Origin: Cycas panzhihuaensis
Lineage: Eukaryota; Cycadophyta
Assembly (NCBI GenBank): GCA_023213395.1
Contig: CM041465.1
Span: 120,721,741-120,785,740, forward strand
Direction of reading: 5' to 3'
Length of the DNA: 64,000 bases
Shown here: positions 20,035 through 30,747 of the stretch, in pieces
Numbering within the stretch: the first letter of the stretch is position 1
How the letters are laid out: each line of letters starts with the position of its first letter
Position numbers and translations under genes: made by a program
The notes under the pieces: generated by a model
What the model was told of the DNA's origin: nothing
Database searches by the model: none
Seen by the model: only the letters and a program-made list of their open reading frames with translations

Positions 20035-21184
20035 TAGGATTAATACTTCATTAATCGGTTATGTCTGCTCTATATCTATATCCAATAAGCAACTAATCGA
20101 TCAAAATGCATTACTGACATAATTTTCAACAAAATCAATTGAGAGGAAGTTTAGATGGAGTTGCTAATTGACCTTGAGCCACCACACCTGCCAAATTATG
20201 GTGTCGTTTCATTATCATTGTTCTGAATTTGCCCTGTCCGTAAAGTGAGCCATGTCAACATAGGGAGGTGGACCGTGGAATATCATCAACCATAGGTAGG
20301 ACCCTCCATCACTCAATGCCAGACGATCGCCCTAAGCAACTGAGAGGTTTGAAATTTGATGAATCACCTCATAGCCTATGCCAAAAGTCTGTAAAGAACT
20401 GTCACCCATCATCACCACAAAGCCACACGCCATAAATACAAAGAATTGATATGCCCACGCAATACACTATTGCCATCGTCAACAAAGAAAACTGAAGTAG
20501 CCATAGATCACGTGCTCAAACTCTTACATATAGGAAAAATCACACCAAAGTAATCATTCTGAGAAGTTGTCCATCCGATCCATAAACGAACCTACCCACG
20601 AAGAAATTCACATGAGAGAATTGCCTGTAAATCGAACCCTGTTGTTCACTGCCCACGGACTATCATGAACAAAAAATTTTGTAACTGGCTCATTGCATAG
20701 GTTTCAAGCAGGGTCATAGTAGATGAAAACCATCATGGGGCTTGCATAGTAGGAGAGTTTGAGAAGAAGGCAAAAAGAAGATGCATAGCCGTGAGATTTC
20801 ACCATGAAGAATGCCCTCAATTAATATTTACCACGATTTTTCAAACACAGGCAAACTTGATCATATTATAAAAAATTTGGCAAAGTATTTACTTGATTAA
20901 ATTATATTTGATAATCTTTTGAAATTCATGGATGTGAGGAATTACAAACTGTATTTAATTTTTTTGGCATTTGCAAAATTATATTAAGTTGGCTTTGATA
21001 ATATTAGGATTCCACAAAGCCCCCTTCACTTCAATGGATGGTCACATGGAGTCAACGCGCAACTAGCGGCCCAAGAGGAAAGGGGCTAAACAAATTTATT
21101 AAGGATCGCACAATTTCTATGACATACTGTCACTCTTTTGATCATAACTTTTCACTGGAATATCCGTTTTTTGTCCTGTCGATT
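20035..21184. other. No recognisable gene
   Basis: Unassigned sequence. On the minus strand between about 20480 and 20230 a stretch of roughly 80 codons is open apart from one TAG, but I do not recognise the translation and its composition does not prove coding. The section 20820-21000 is very AT-rich. Confidence 0.35.
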
Positions 21185-21555
21185 TGTTAGAGATAATGTT
21201 TAATGAGTTAATGTTAAGGAGTCCCCCTTAACTCTCTCATGGAATATTAAATCGGGTTATTAAGTTGTGTACAAGGTGGTGCACACCTATTCATGTAAAT
21301 GTCCCATTGGTGGACATAAAGGTTCTTACATGTGATTGGGCAAATATGAGGTGACTATGTACTATAAGTATATATTCATACCTAATGCAATAATTGGAGA
21401 TAGTCATTTCCCACAAGCTTTATTGTCTTATGTGTTTGTATATACTTCATTCTTTCGTTTGTTCATTTATTGTTTACATTTGTTATCACCTTATATATAT
21501 GTGCTTTATTGTATATTCATATGTCCAATAAATATGCTCTGCTATATTTTCAACA
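21185..21555 (+). repeat. 5' LTR of element J
   Basis: A 371-bp repeat with TG...CA ends. A TATATATG stretch near 21492 could be promoter-like. See the element entry for the pairing evidence. Confidence 0.62.
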
Positions 21556-23509
21556 TGGTATGAGAGCAAGATAGTGTGATCCTGCAGAGTAGAGCATGTT
21601 AGAGTTGGATAGTATGATCAATCCTGTAGAACAAATCAGAGCGGGTTAGGCGATTCAGTGAAGAACGTTATACCAAGGACTGTCAATTATAATCCCTTGT
21701 TCATGTGAGTATTGGAATGTCATTGCAAATGTATAAAGAAACCCACTTGAAGAATGTGGACTACCCCCTTTAGATAGAAAAGCAGTGCCATGGTGTAGTT
21801 CAGGTTAGATCAAGTGTTGTTGTGGAAGACCTATCATCCACCCTCACGCCCGTTTGCAATTCAAGCCGTGAAGAGGGTTTGCGTTTTTCTATTTCATTCA
21901 TATACCTGCAAGAAGATCGTGACTATTGTCCGTGTGACTAGTTTTCGTTTCTTTGTCACTTAGAATGACTGTGATTTCATATGTAGGGTTTATCGTAGGG
22001 TTCTCTTAGTCTTTAAGCTTCACGCCATCTGTAGGGCAAATTACCTGCCCTAGTTGCTCCTAGTTTCATCGCAAGGCGACGTCTGTGTGGCTACCACACA
22101 GATGGTCCTCTTCTAGTTGATGGAGGAAGGAGACGACATTGCTTTATCTATTTGGATTTCACAGAAGTTACCAAATGGAGTTTTGACTGCACCGATCCAA
22201 TGTGAACATTATGGGCCTATATTTGTGTGCTCATTGCCATGATCTCATTACCCATTGATGTTTTTTGATCTATAACTTGTTTTTTATCGATAATTTGATC
22301 TTTGTTTGTTATGTTGGACATGATATCAAAGGTGATTTCATAACAAGCTTTGAGAATATTGAGTTAGCAGGCTCATGATTATATTTGCATGTGGTGCCTA
22401 AAAATAACATGCAATGTTTGGGCTAACTGACTCAATTATCTTAGAGATCTTTGTTGTTGAAGAGTTGCCGAAAAAAAAGGGAAGTAAAAGGAGTTGTTAT
22501 TCGAGACTAGATTTTGCTTATTGGTGAAAAATCATTTGTGAAGAAAAGTACATGAAGTTTTTGCATGTGCGCCAGGTGTTTGATAAAATGTCCATAAGAG
22601 ACTACACACTAAGTGTTTGAGGTAATGTTCTAGAGTTGACATTTGTTAAAAGTTGCAAAATAAGTTGTGGATATTGAAAGTCTTCAAAAAGAAGCAATGA
22701 CCATAGGAAACAACAATATGGCAAAGGTTGGTTGTTGATGATGCATTGTAGCTTCATCATGGACTTTGGAAGGCTATGGATTTTGACATCTTTTGTTTGG
22801 CAAACATGTAATGCAAAATCAATTGTGTGATGGCCTAGCAATATGTAATTGTGTGATCACCTAGTGATGGTATTTGCCTAATTTTGATGCAATCAAGACT
22901 TGATGCAAAAGGTGGAGGAGTTTAGCTAGAAAAACTGTAGATTTGGTGAATTGTGGTTTGGCTTATGATTCAATGTTTATGGCAGTTGAAAAAGCTAAAT
23001 GTTTGCAACCTCGAGATTGATGATTTATTATAACTTGTTATGTGTTTCAAAATTAACCCTTTGGAGTGAAAAACTCCATAAATATGATTTGTTTCAAGGT
23101 GTCCCTATATGGAAGAAATGGATAGTTATAGGAATTGCAACACACTGAAAGAAAGTCTACCCAAGGGTAGGAATAATTTGCTGTGGCATTTGTGATTTCT
23201 CCACATGAAATTGGTCATGGAGGGTTTGGATGACATACAACCTAAGATGAAAATTTTACTAGTGTTCATGAACCATGTGTTCAAAGAACTTTCTAACAAA
23301 ATGGGGATTACAACAGTTGGTTATCTGTGTATTTTGGTAGATGGATGATGGCAAATCAAGCTCAAAGGTTATAAAAATAGCTAGAGCTTGAGAGACCCAA
23401 ATTGAGAAGGTCAAGACAAGAATTAAAGAAGAAAAGGAGGAAGCACACTTGTCTGGTGAAGTCAAAAAGAATCTTCTACAAACCACAATAAATTAAATAA
23501 TATAGGGGG

Positions 23510-23852
23510 TGTTGAAGATAATGTTTAATACTTGCATTATGTGAATGGTCATTGTAACTGCTTAATGATGCATTGTTGTACACTCTAAATTGTTTTGCAC
23601 AAGTTCATGTAAGTTCTCATATGTGCACATAAATGTTTCTCATAGGTGAGTGAATATGTGAATACTTTTAATATGTGTGTGATAAAATCTCACATATCTT
23701 CATGTATTTATCACTGTTTCTCATTGGTTCTCTGTTGGGTACACATCTTTATATATATGTACATTCTCATATTAGATAATCATCAAATTGCCAAACCATT
23801 TGAATATAGTATTTTGTATTGCATTTATCTCATGTTTGATATTCATCTAGCA
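23510..23852 (+). repeat. 3' LTR of element J
   Basis: A 343-bp repeat preceded by a purine tract. It shares the outer 25 bp and a middle block with 21185-21555. The sequence just outside (TGATATCAAACC) looks superficially like a primer site but sits on the wrong side for this element. Confidence 0.6.
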
Positions 23853-25773
23853 TGATATCAAACCCAATTTTCTAATGAAGAGCCAAACAACTTTTAAAAG
23901 ATATAAATAATGTATTGACCAAGTAGCAATTTTGTAGGAGATGGCTCCAAGAATATGTAATAATGGAAGAAAGCACACTTATGCGACATTCATCAATTAT
24001 AAGAAACTCTATAAAATAATCCCTAATGCAACATTGATTAAAAAGCTAAAGGCAATCAGATTGATAGGGAATGCCTTACAATTCTTTAAGAATTCCTATT
24101 TTGGTTTGTTCTTCCTAAACATAAATACATTGTTGGAGTTTCAGGTTGAGAAATGTTAAATTCTAGGAGTTTTGATTTGAGAAATAAGAAATGAGTTTTG
24201 ATCTCAATTTTGGGTTTTGGGCCTAAAAAGAGGCTAGAAATGTGTTTATAATAAAAAATATAGATATTTATAGCAAAATATTTATTCTTGTAGCTACAGG
24301 GTCCAAGCTATAGAGCCTTGTTGTCTTCAATTTTGGTTCATTTATCATTCAATATATAATTTATCATTTTGTGTTGGAGTTTAGGCACTATGCAAACAAA
24401 CAAACTTGGCCACAAACAAGTGCAAAGTGGTGTGAACAGAGGCCACCGATAATTCAAGTTAAAGGGGCAATATGTGGAATGTAGCCTGTGAATGGATGCT
24501 AATCTTGTTGCAAACAAAACTAGGTTGTTCACCCAAACTATAGGTTGTAGGATGTAAATCACTAGTGCAAGCACAAGGTGCTAGCAACGTTTTGAATGTA
24601 ATTGTTGACAACAACAAACCTAACTCATAGAAAAGAACAAACCTTAATCAAGAAGGACAATGGAAAACTATTGATGGTTGCATTAGCTGTAATCCTAATT
24701 GTTAAGGGCTGATCTTTGTAAAATTGAGGGTCATATGTTAACTATTTTATTATGTTAACCATGAGTTGTATCATTGTAACTTGAAGGACGCACCATTCCA
24801 TGGTTGCTAGCCCTTGGACAAAGATACAAGTGCAATCTCACTATGGATCTTATGTGAGGAGAGCTATTTTTCCTACGCATAAGCATTTGGGCATCTAGGT
24901 TATAATGGGTTATGACACATGCATGTGTAATGTGCATTATGAATTGATGTGTAAGAGAACTATGAGGCACTACATATGTAACAATGAGATCATGAGAGAT
25001 TCCTACCATTAGTCATGACAACCAGTAATTTAGTGTTGCACTAGCCTTGGGACAAACACATCAAGCTAGCATTTGGTAATGTTGGTTTTATTGCCTCAAA
25101 TATGGTTTGCAATAATTGAAGAGCCCAAGTTAAAGACCATAACTAGCCACAAGTGGAAGCAGCTAACCAAACAAGCAAAAACCCTGGCTATTGTGGCATG
25201 GTAGGCTTTAATTAAGCTTGAGTAGATATTTGATGTGATTTAAGGAGCCAAAAAGATACAAATATGAAAGTCGTTGGGAATTAGCCACAAAATGGGAGAA
25301 GGAATGGATGAAGTGTGTCAAAGTGATAGTCAATACCAGAAGGAAGTTAGTTGAGGAAAGGGAAATTTTCAAGGAGATTGACTAGGGAGTTGTCACTCTA
25401 TTTAAGGAAGAGGGGCAAGATAGCAACTAACTATTTATGCTAACAACCTCCTAAATCGAAATTGTAGGCCAACCCAAAAAGCCACCTATCGAGTAGGGTG
25501 AACTATGAGATCGAGTAGTGGTTTAGATGAAGAGGAAGGAAAGAGCCTAGCATATAACAAGAAAATGATAGAGAATGTCTTGTGATACATATTGGAAATT
25601 TTGTGATATGGCAATCGTTCAATATTCTACCATGCAATGAATCTTTAACATTTGAGAGGAGCTAGTGAAATACGTTGTTTATTAAAATCTTAGATGTAGT
25701 TGATATCATTGAAAACAACAATTATTTATAGTTGTATAACATGATTCATTAGGATGACTAGACCATCTCAAAA
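23853..25773. other. No recognisable feature
   Basis: About 1.9 kb of AT-rich sequence. A 72-codon frame opening MAPRICNNGRKHTYATF (23941-24159) stands out a little but matches no family I know and has no supporting signal. I see no LTR, inverted repeat or pol motif. Confidence 0.35.
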
Positions 25774-26018
25774 CTATGAAGAGCACCCTGTTGTGTAATC
25801 TTCTTTCCCACGAGAAAGAATGCAAATGTTTGAACGTGCATATATCAAGTCCTCAACCTTACTTGACTCTGACCTATTTCTTTTCATGGAGTAAATGGGG
25901 CCATGTGTGCTCCAATTCCTTTCTACTAAAGAGGAGCTTGCCACCTGTGAAAGAATGTGAATGGCAAGCAATTGCAATAGTTTGACTATTGCACCATTAA
26001 TTGTCTACCATGAGAAAG
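25774..26018 (-). pseudogene. hAT transposase, C-terminal dimerisation part
   Basis: On the minus strand the text ends LLAIHILSQVASSSLVERNW then HGPIYSMKRNR and DLIYARSNICILSRGKEDY, with a TAG at 25774. This is the hAT-family C-terminal dimerisation region (conserved A-I-x-I-L-S-Q and S-S-S-x-x-E-R-N-W-S). Its upstream part lies at 33557-34410 on the far side of Copia B. With the element and one 5-bp target copy removed, the codons across the junction read Asp-Pro-Leu-Ser-Trp in frame. One internal TAG replaces an expected Trp near the junction. Confidence 0.85.
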
Positions 26019-26554
26019 TGTGAGAAAAGGCCAAAGGATTAAAGTGCCTAAACCAAGATCATGAAGATAGTTCTCCTCTAGTTCTAAATAACATAGGAGT
26101 AAAACTAACATAAGCAAGATCAAGGAAGCAAGATGATACCAAGGTGTGAGGAGGAGGAATTAGTCCTACTCCAAAGAATACCAATTGATTAGCAAAATGG
26201 CAGCATAACATTACACTTCAACTCTACATATGAGACATGAGGAGAGGTCTCAATATATAGAGTAATTGAGGCTACCTAACACCATTGGATGTTTGCCAAG
26301 TGGCAAACATCCAAGGTACATGCAATGCATGGCTTGCATGTCATGCATGAGGGACATGTGTCCATTAAGCTCTCAAGTAAGCAAAAATGCATGAGGGTCC
26401 ATTTGACCCTTTAGTTACAATGTTACGTCACTAGGATGAAAGTGGGTGTGCACTTTATCACTTAAGTGATTAGTCACCCCATAAAGTACAAAATAATGAA
26501 TGAAAGAATAAAAGAATAAAATACATACTTAACATGTAAACGTAAAGTTTAACA
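26019..26554 (-). repeat. 3' LTR of Copia B
   Basis: 536 bp with TG...CA ends, matching 33013-33556 closely; the main difference is a 10-bp gap (ACCTATAAAA present only in the right copy). Minus-strand TATA-like TATATATT lies near 26255. Palindromes are at 26285-26314 and 26457-26470. A purine tract AGCAGGGG adjoins it on the inside (26555-26562). Confidence 0.93.
26285..26314. promoter_or_regulatory. LTR palindrome, B variant (left LTR)
   Basis: Perfect 14-bp arms TTGGATGTTTGCCA around AG. Compared with LTR A an A-T pair has become C-G on both arms. The identical copy in the right LTR is at 33289-33318. Confidence 0.72.
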
Positions 26555-26562
26555 CCCCTGCT

Positions 26563-27060
26563 TACTGTTTACAATGTTAAGTCAGGTGCTAAGACTATCT
26601 CTGAATTTTACAAATTTTTCTCTACTAGGAGGCTTGGTAAAGATATCTGTTGTTTGCTTCTCTGTAGGTCTGTACTAGAGGTTTATCTCACCATTCTGCA
26701 CATGCTCTCTGATGAAGTGATGATAAACCTTGATGTGTTTGGTCCTTGCATGAAAGACTAGATTCTTGGCCAACTTGAGTACACTCTGATTATCACAATA
26801 TATTTTGATCGGGTGATTTTGCTCAAGTCCAAGCTCCCCAAGAATCCGCCGTAGCCAGATAGCTTCACATGCTGCGCTGATAATAGCTTTGTATTCTGCT
26901 TCAGTGGAGGATAAGGTAACATTGGGTTGCTTTTTGCAACTCCAAAAAACAACTCCTGAACCAAGGGTAAATCAATAACCCGAGGTGGATCTCCGGCTAT
27001 CTTGACAACCTGCCCAATTAGGATTTGAGAACCCTTCCAAAATAAAGTTCTCATTATGTG
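26563..27060 (-). pseudogene. Copia B RNaseH
   Basis: From right to left: SNPNWAGCQDSRRSTSGYLF, CKKQPNVTLSSTEAEYKA, CEAIWLRRILGELGLEQ, YCDNQSVLKLAKNLVFHART and DIFTKPPSREKFVKF. The acidic residues in TEAEYK and CDNQS are present. One TAG follows GEINL. It is fused in frame to RT, as in all Copia elements. Confidence 0.88.
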
Positions 27061-27890
27061 CATACCGAAGGCCATGCTGCAATGTTCCTTTGATGTATTT
27101 GAGTATGCGTTTTGCTGCATTACAATGTTTTTTATTGGGTTGAGACATGTATCTAGAACAAATCCCAACTGCAAATGAAATATCTGATCGAGTGTTGGTG
27201 AGATAAATGAGGCTACCAATTAACTATTGGTAAAGAGTGGGATCTGCAGGTTCAGCTTCTTCATTAAGAGTAAGCTTTATTCCGTTCTCCATAGGTGTTG
27301 GTGCTAGTTTGCAGTCATGTATCCTGAACTGCTGCAAAATGTCCCAAGAATATTTTGCTTGGGATATGAAGATAGATCCAGGTTGTTGCCACATCTCAAA
27401 GCCTAGAAAATAATGTAGTAGTCTGAGACTTATCATCTCGAAAGTTCTCTTCAAATCATCCTGGAGAATGTGTATCATCTTAGTGTCATTACCAGTGATC
27501 ACTAAGTCATCAACATATAAAACAATGAAAATAGCATGGTCTTTCTCAACTTTGATGTACAAGTTGGGGTCTGATGAGGATCGATGAAAACCATGTCTCA
27601 AAAAATAATCATCGATTTTGGAGTACCATGCCTAAGGAGCTTGTTTCAAGCCATACAAAGCCTTTTTCAGATGATAAACCAAGTGCTCCTTGCCTTGTAC
27701 TTTATAACCAAGAGGTTGTTCCAAATATACCTCCTCTTGAAGATCACTATTGAGAAAGGTGTTCTTCACGTCCATCTGATATGTTGGCCATTTACATTGA
27801 GCAGCTAAGGCCAAGATGAGTCTGATGGTATTCATATTAGTAATAGGTGCAAAAGTCTCCTCATCGTCAATGCCTTATTTTTGTTTGAAC
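27061..27890 (-). pseudogene. Copia B reverse transcriptase
   Basis: Blocks in order: [65 protein letters not shown], catalytic YVDD intact at 27506-27517, WQQPGSIFISQAKYSWDIL and LIGSLIYLTNTRSDISFAVG. TAG stops interrupt after KQAP and after TLYQ; both sit where relatives have coding residues. Otherwise one frame runs from about 27835 to 27000. Confidence 0.9.
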
Positions 27891-27899
27891 CCTTTTGCA

Positions 27900-28560
27900 A
27901 CAAGTCGCACCTTATGGGCACTTGAGTGTACCATCATAATGGATTTTGGTCTTGTAGACCCATTTGCAACTGATTGCTTGTTTATGCTTAGGCAATTCTA
28001 CCAAATCCCATGTTCCATTCTTTTCAATAGAATGGATTTCTTCATCCATAGCAGTTTTCCAATTATCATTTTGAGATGCCTCCTCAAAGGTGGAGGGATC
28101 ATCAACACAAAGTACATTAGCCATGAGTGCATAATTGGTTTGCTGCCTATATTTTGATGGACGCTTTCCTTCAATAATCTAGCCATCTTGAACAATTGAA
28201 GTAAACCATTTTGGCAATTTTGTAACTGAAGCAACTTGAACTTCAATGCCTTCTAGTCTGAGTGATGGATCAAAAGACGATGTGCTAGGATCAAGCAGAG
28301 TAGTATCTGCTGATGTAGACGGTCCAACTGGTGCAGATGGTGTACATGATGTGGAAGATTGAGAGGGAATGAAGTACTCAACAATCTTTTTACCTTTATC
28401 AAGAGGAGGTTGGAATGATGCAATTTCCAACTCTTTAGGCTCTTCTTCAACAAAGATTACATCTTTTGAGAGATGCATTTTCTTTCCAATAGGATCATAC
28501 AACTTGTAAGCTTTACTATGAATGGCATATCCTACAAAGATGCATTTTAGACTATGTTTG
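27900..28560 (-). pseudogene. Copia B integrase tail and RT N-terminus
   Basis: From right to left: KMHLSKDVIFVEEEPKELE (the conserved Copia block after integrase), a Ser/Pro-rich linker, LPKWFTSIVQDG, then [40 protein letters not shown] and WVYKTKIHYDG. It is nearly collinear with the same region of A and D, with frame changes around 28180 and 27900. Confidence 0.85.
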
Positions 28561-28569
28561 TCTAACTTA

Positions 28570-29400
28570 GATCTTTGCTAATCGGGGATGTGCATATATG
28601 CAATACACCCAAATATCCTCAAGTGACTAACCGTTGGCTTCTTACCAGACCAAGCTTCTTCTGGTGTGATATCGGTGACTGCTGAAGTAGGACTCCGATT
28701 TGCCACATAAGCAACTATGTGAAATGCTTCTGCCCAATACGTTCGTGTGAGTCCTTTTGCATGCATCATGGCTTTGGCTTTGTTTGCCAAAGTCCTATTC
28801 ATACGTTCAGAGACTCTGTTTTGTTAAGGAGTATGAGGAGTAGTGAGTTGTCTCTGAATGCCATTATCCTTGCAGAATTGAGTGAATTCGTTTGAAGTGA
28901 ATTCACCTCCATTATTTGACCTTAGTATTTTGATTGTATAGCTAGAGTCATTCTCTACTACAAGCTTGAATTCCTTGAACTTCTGGAATGCTTCAGATTT
29001 CTGTTTGAGAAAGTAAACCCAAACTTTGTGAAAGAAATCATCTATGAAGGAGATATAATACAATGCACCTCCAAAAGATGTGAACATAGGTCCACATAAA
29101 TCAGAATGTATCAATTGCAAAGATATGATGCACGCCATGTTTTGCCTTTAGAAAAAGGCAATCTATGTTGTGTCCCCATTATACAAGCTTCACAAAGGCA
29201 TTTAAAACCATATAGCTTTGGAAGTCCATGCACCATGTTCTTGTTTACCATCAACTTGAGATTGTCTAAACTCAAGTGGCCTAGACGATGATGCCAAAGT
29301 TGCATCTTTGTTGATGATGGCGTGACAGAGTAAGCAGAATCAGAAGTTATGTTATTTGCATCCAACTTATAAAGACCATGATCTTCATGACCAATGGCTA
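28570..29400 (-). pseudogene. Copia B integrase
   Basis: Zinc domain: H-H in LWHHRLGHLSLDNLK and C-C in CLCEACIMGTQHRLPF. Core: HSDLCGPM with the first Asp, LRSNNGGEFTSNEF where the second catalytic Asp has become Asn, and the third block split by a TAA (28824-28826) just before RVSERMNRTLANKAK. The following text is AYVANRSPTSAVTDITPEEAW. The Asp-to-Asn change alone would inactivate strand transfer. Confidence 0.86.
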
Positions 29401-29461
29401 CAATCTGATCATTCTTGTCACTGATAACACATTTCCCATTTTAAAACAAAATGCTCATCTA

Positions 29462-29790
29462 TTACTTGTCCAATTGGCTAACAGATAGCAAGTTCTTCTC
29501 CATGGAAGGAATGTAGTAGGCATTACCATTGGGAAATGTTAAAGAAGGATTTGAAGAAGAATGAAATGAGGCAACTTTGCCTGTACCAAAGATCTCCATC
29601 GATTCATTGTTGCTAAAAGTTACTGATTTACCATTTCCTTTTTTGATGTCTTGGAGAAGTTCTTCACTTCCAGTCATGTGTTGTGATGTTCCCCAATCGA
29701 TGATCCAAGTTTGATCAACATCTGAAGTGTGATAAGCACAAAGTAGCTTATCCTCTTCTACAAACTAATTTGTGTGGCGTTGATTGCCAC
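29462..29790 (-). pseudogene. Copia B protease
   Basis: On the minus strand DQTWIIDWGTSQHMTGSEEL replaces the usual DSGASQHMTGSEEL: the catalytic Asp remains but Ser has become Trp and Ala has become Thr. Downstream KGNGKSVTFSNNESMEIFGT and NAYYIPSMEKNLLSVSQLDK are typical of the Copia protease end. Catalysis is unlikely. Confidence 0.83.
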
Positions 29791-29796
29791 CTCTAA

Positions 29797-29816
29797 CCCC
29801 CCCCCCCCCCCCCCCC
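29797..29816. repeat. 20-nt C homopolymer
   Basis: An unbroken run of 20 C lies in the gag-protease junction of B. The homologous place in D (62875-62881) has only a short C run. On the coding strand this is poly-G, which favours slippage and G-quadruplex formation, and it will also be unreliable in sequencing. Confidence 0.8.
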
Positions 29817-29931
29817 TTCCTCTTTGACCTCCTCGATATGCTCCTAGGTTTGGTCGAGGGGGGATATTGTTATTGTTGTTGAAACCGGCCGCCATGGAAC
29901 CGGTGGCGGTCGCTATTGTCTCTCGATGTGG

Positions 29932-30747
29932 TCATTGCTGTGTACGCTGAAGATCAACTTTCTTCTTTCGACAATCAGGAGCAATGCGGCCAACCTTGCC
30001 ACAATAATAACAGATAACATTGGCTTTTGAAGTGCCAATTTTCATATTCCCAAACCGTTTTGTTAGTGAAGGTTTGGGAGTTTGTTTGGCCTTCAACTTG
30101 GCCGTGAAAGCTCCTGAAGTAGAAGCACCATTATCATTTTCTTTATCATAAATTTGCTCCTCTTGAAGTAACAAACTCTCTAGTTGATTAAAGGTCATTG
30201 CAGAAAGAGAGCCATCTCGAGTGATAGATGAAATAAAGCCATTGAAATCTTTAGGCAAAGCTTGAATGGTGGTGATGACAAGTTCATCCCTTGAAGCGGG
30301 TTTGCCTAAAGTATTCAATTCATTACAAGTATCTTTAATGGAAGCAAGAAATGCTGACATAGGCTTTATATACTTTACTGAATAAAGCTTTGCTTTGACC
30401 AACAAAATGCGAGCTTCATCTCGCCTTTTATACAAGGAGGACAAAATGTCCCAAGATTCCTTAGAAGTTTCAGCATTTGCAATATTTTGGTCAACATTAC
30501 ATCAATAACCATATGCAAGAATCCTAAGGCTATTTCATCCTTGGCTTCCCAAGAAGCAACATAATCAATATCAGGATCAACAACCACACCATCAACTTCT
30601 ATAGGTTTAGGTACAAGATATCTGCCAGAAACATAGCCTCAAAGTTCATTCATCTTTAAGAGGTTTTGTGTTTGCCTCTTCCAATCTTGATAATTCTCGT
30701 CCTATTAACTTGATTGTGCATGCATTGAGCATATTTAAAGCAGCCAT
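29932..30747 (-). pseudogene. Copia B gag
   Basis: The start MAALNMLNACTIKL is at 30745-30747. The body carries AKDEIALGFLHMVIDV, LYKRRDEARILLVKAKLYS, LGKPASRDELVITTIQALPK and SITRDGSLSAMTFNQLESLL. A TGA replaces the Trp of the conserved NEFWGYVSG, and a frame change lies near 30480. The knuckle reads CYYCGKVGRIAPDC: the His ligand is Arg, so metal binding is lost. It is closely related to the intact gag of D. Confidence 0.87.

Larger units (their letters stand above)
21185..23852 (+). mobile_element. Ancient non-coding LTR retrotransposon (J)
   Basis: The left LTR (21185-21555) starts TGTTAGAGATAATG and ends TTTCAACA, followed directly by TGGTATGAGAGC, a primer site one base off the initiator-Met type. 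The right LTR (23510-23852) starts TGTTGAAGATAATG after the purine tract ATAGGGGG and ends TCTAGCA. The two align at their starts and through a shared middle block (TGCACA..TCATGTAA..ACATAAA), but are so diverged that the pair must be old. The 1.95-kb interior shows no gag or pol. No target duplication is visible. Confidence 0.68.

Noticed and set aside
20230-20480. Protein-like minus-strand text of about 80 codons with one TAG.
   Set aside because: No recognisable motif, splice context or partner exon; could be chance in a GC-richer patch.
23853-23864. TGATATCAAACC after the right LTR of J as a primer-binding site.
   Set aside because: It lies outside the 3' LTR, and the purine tract on the other side already fixes the orientation; similarity is likely coincidental.
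23941-24159. 72-codon frame with a reasonable start.
   Set aside because: No homology I recognise, no regulatory context and a length expected by chance.
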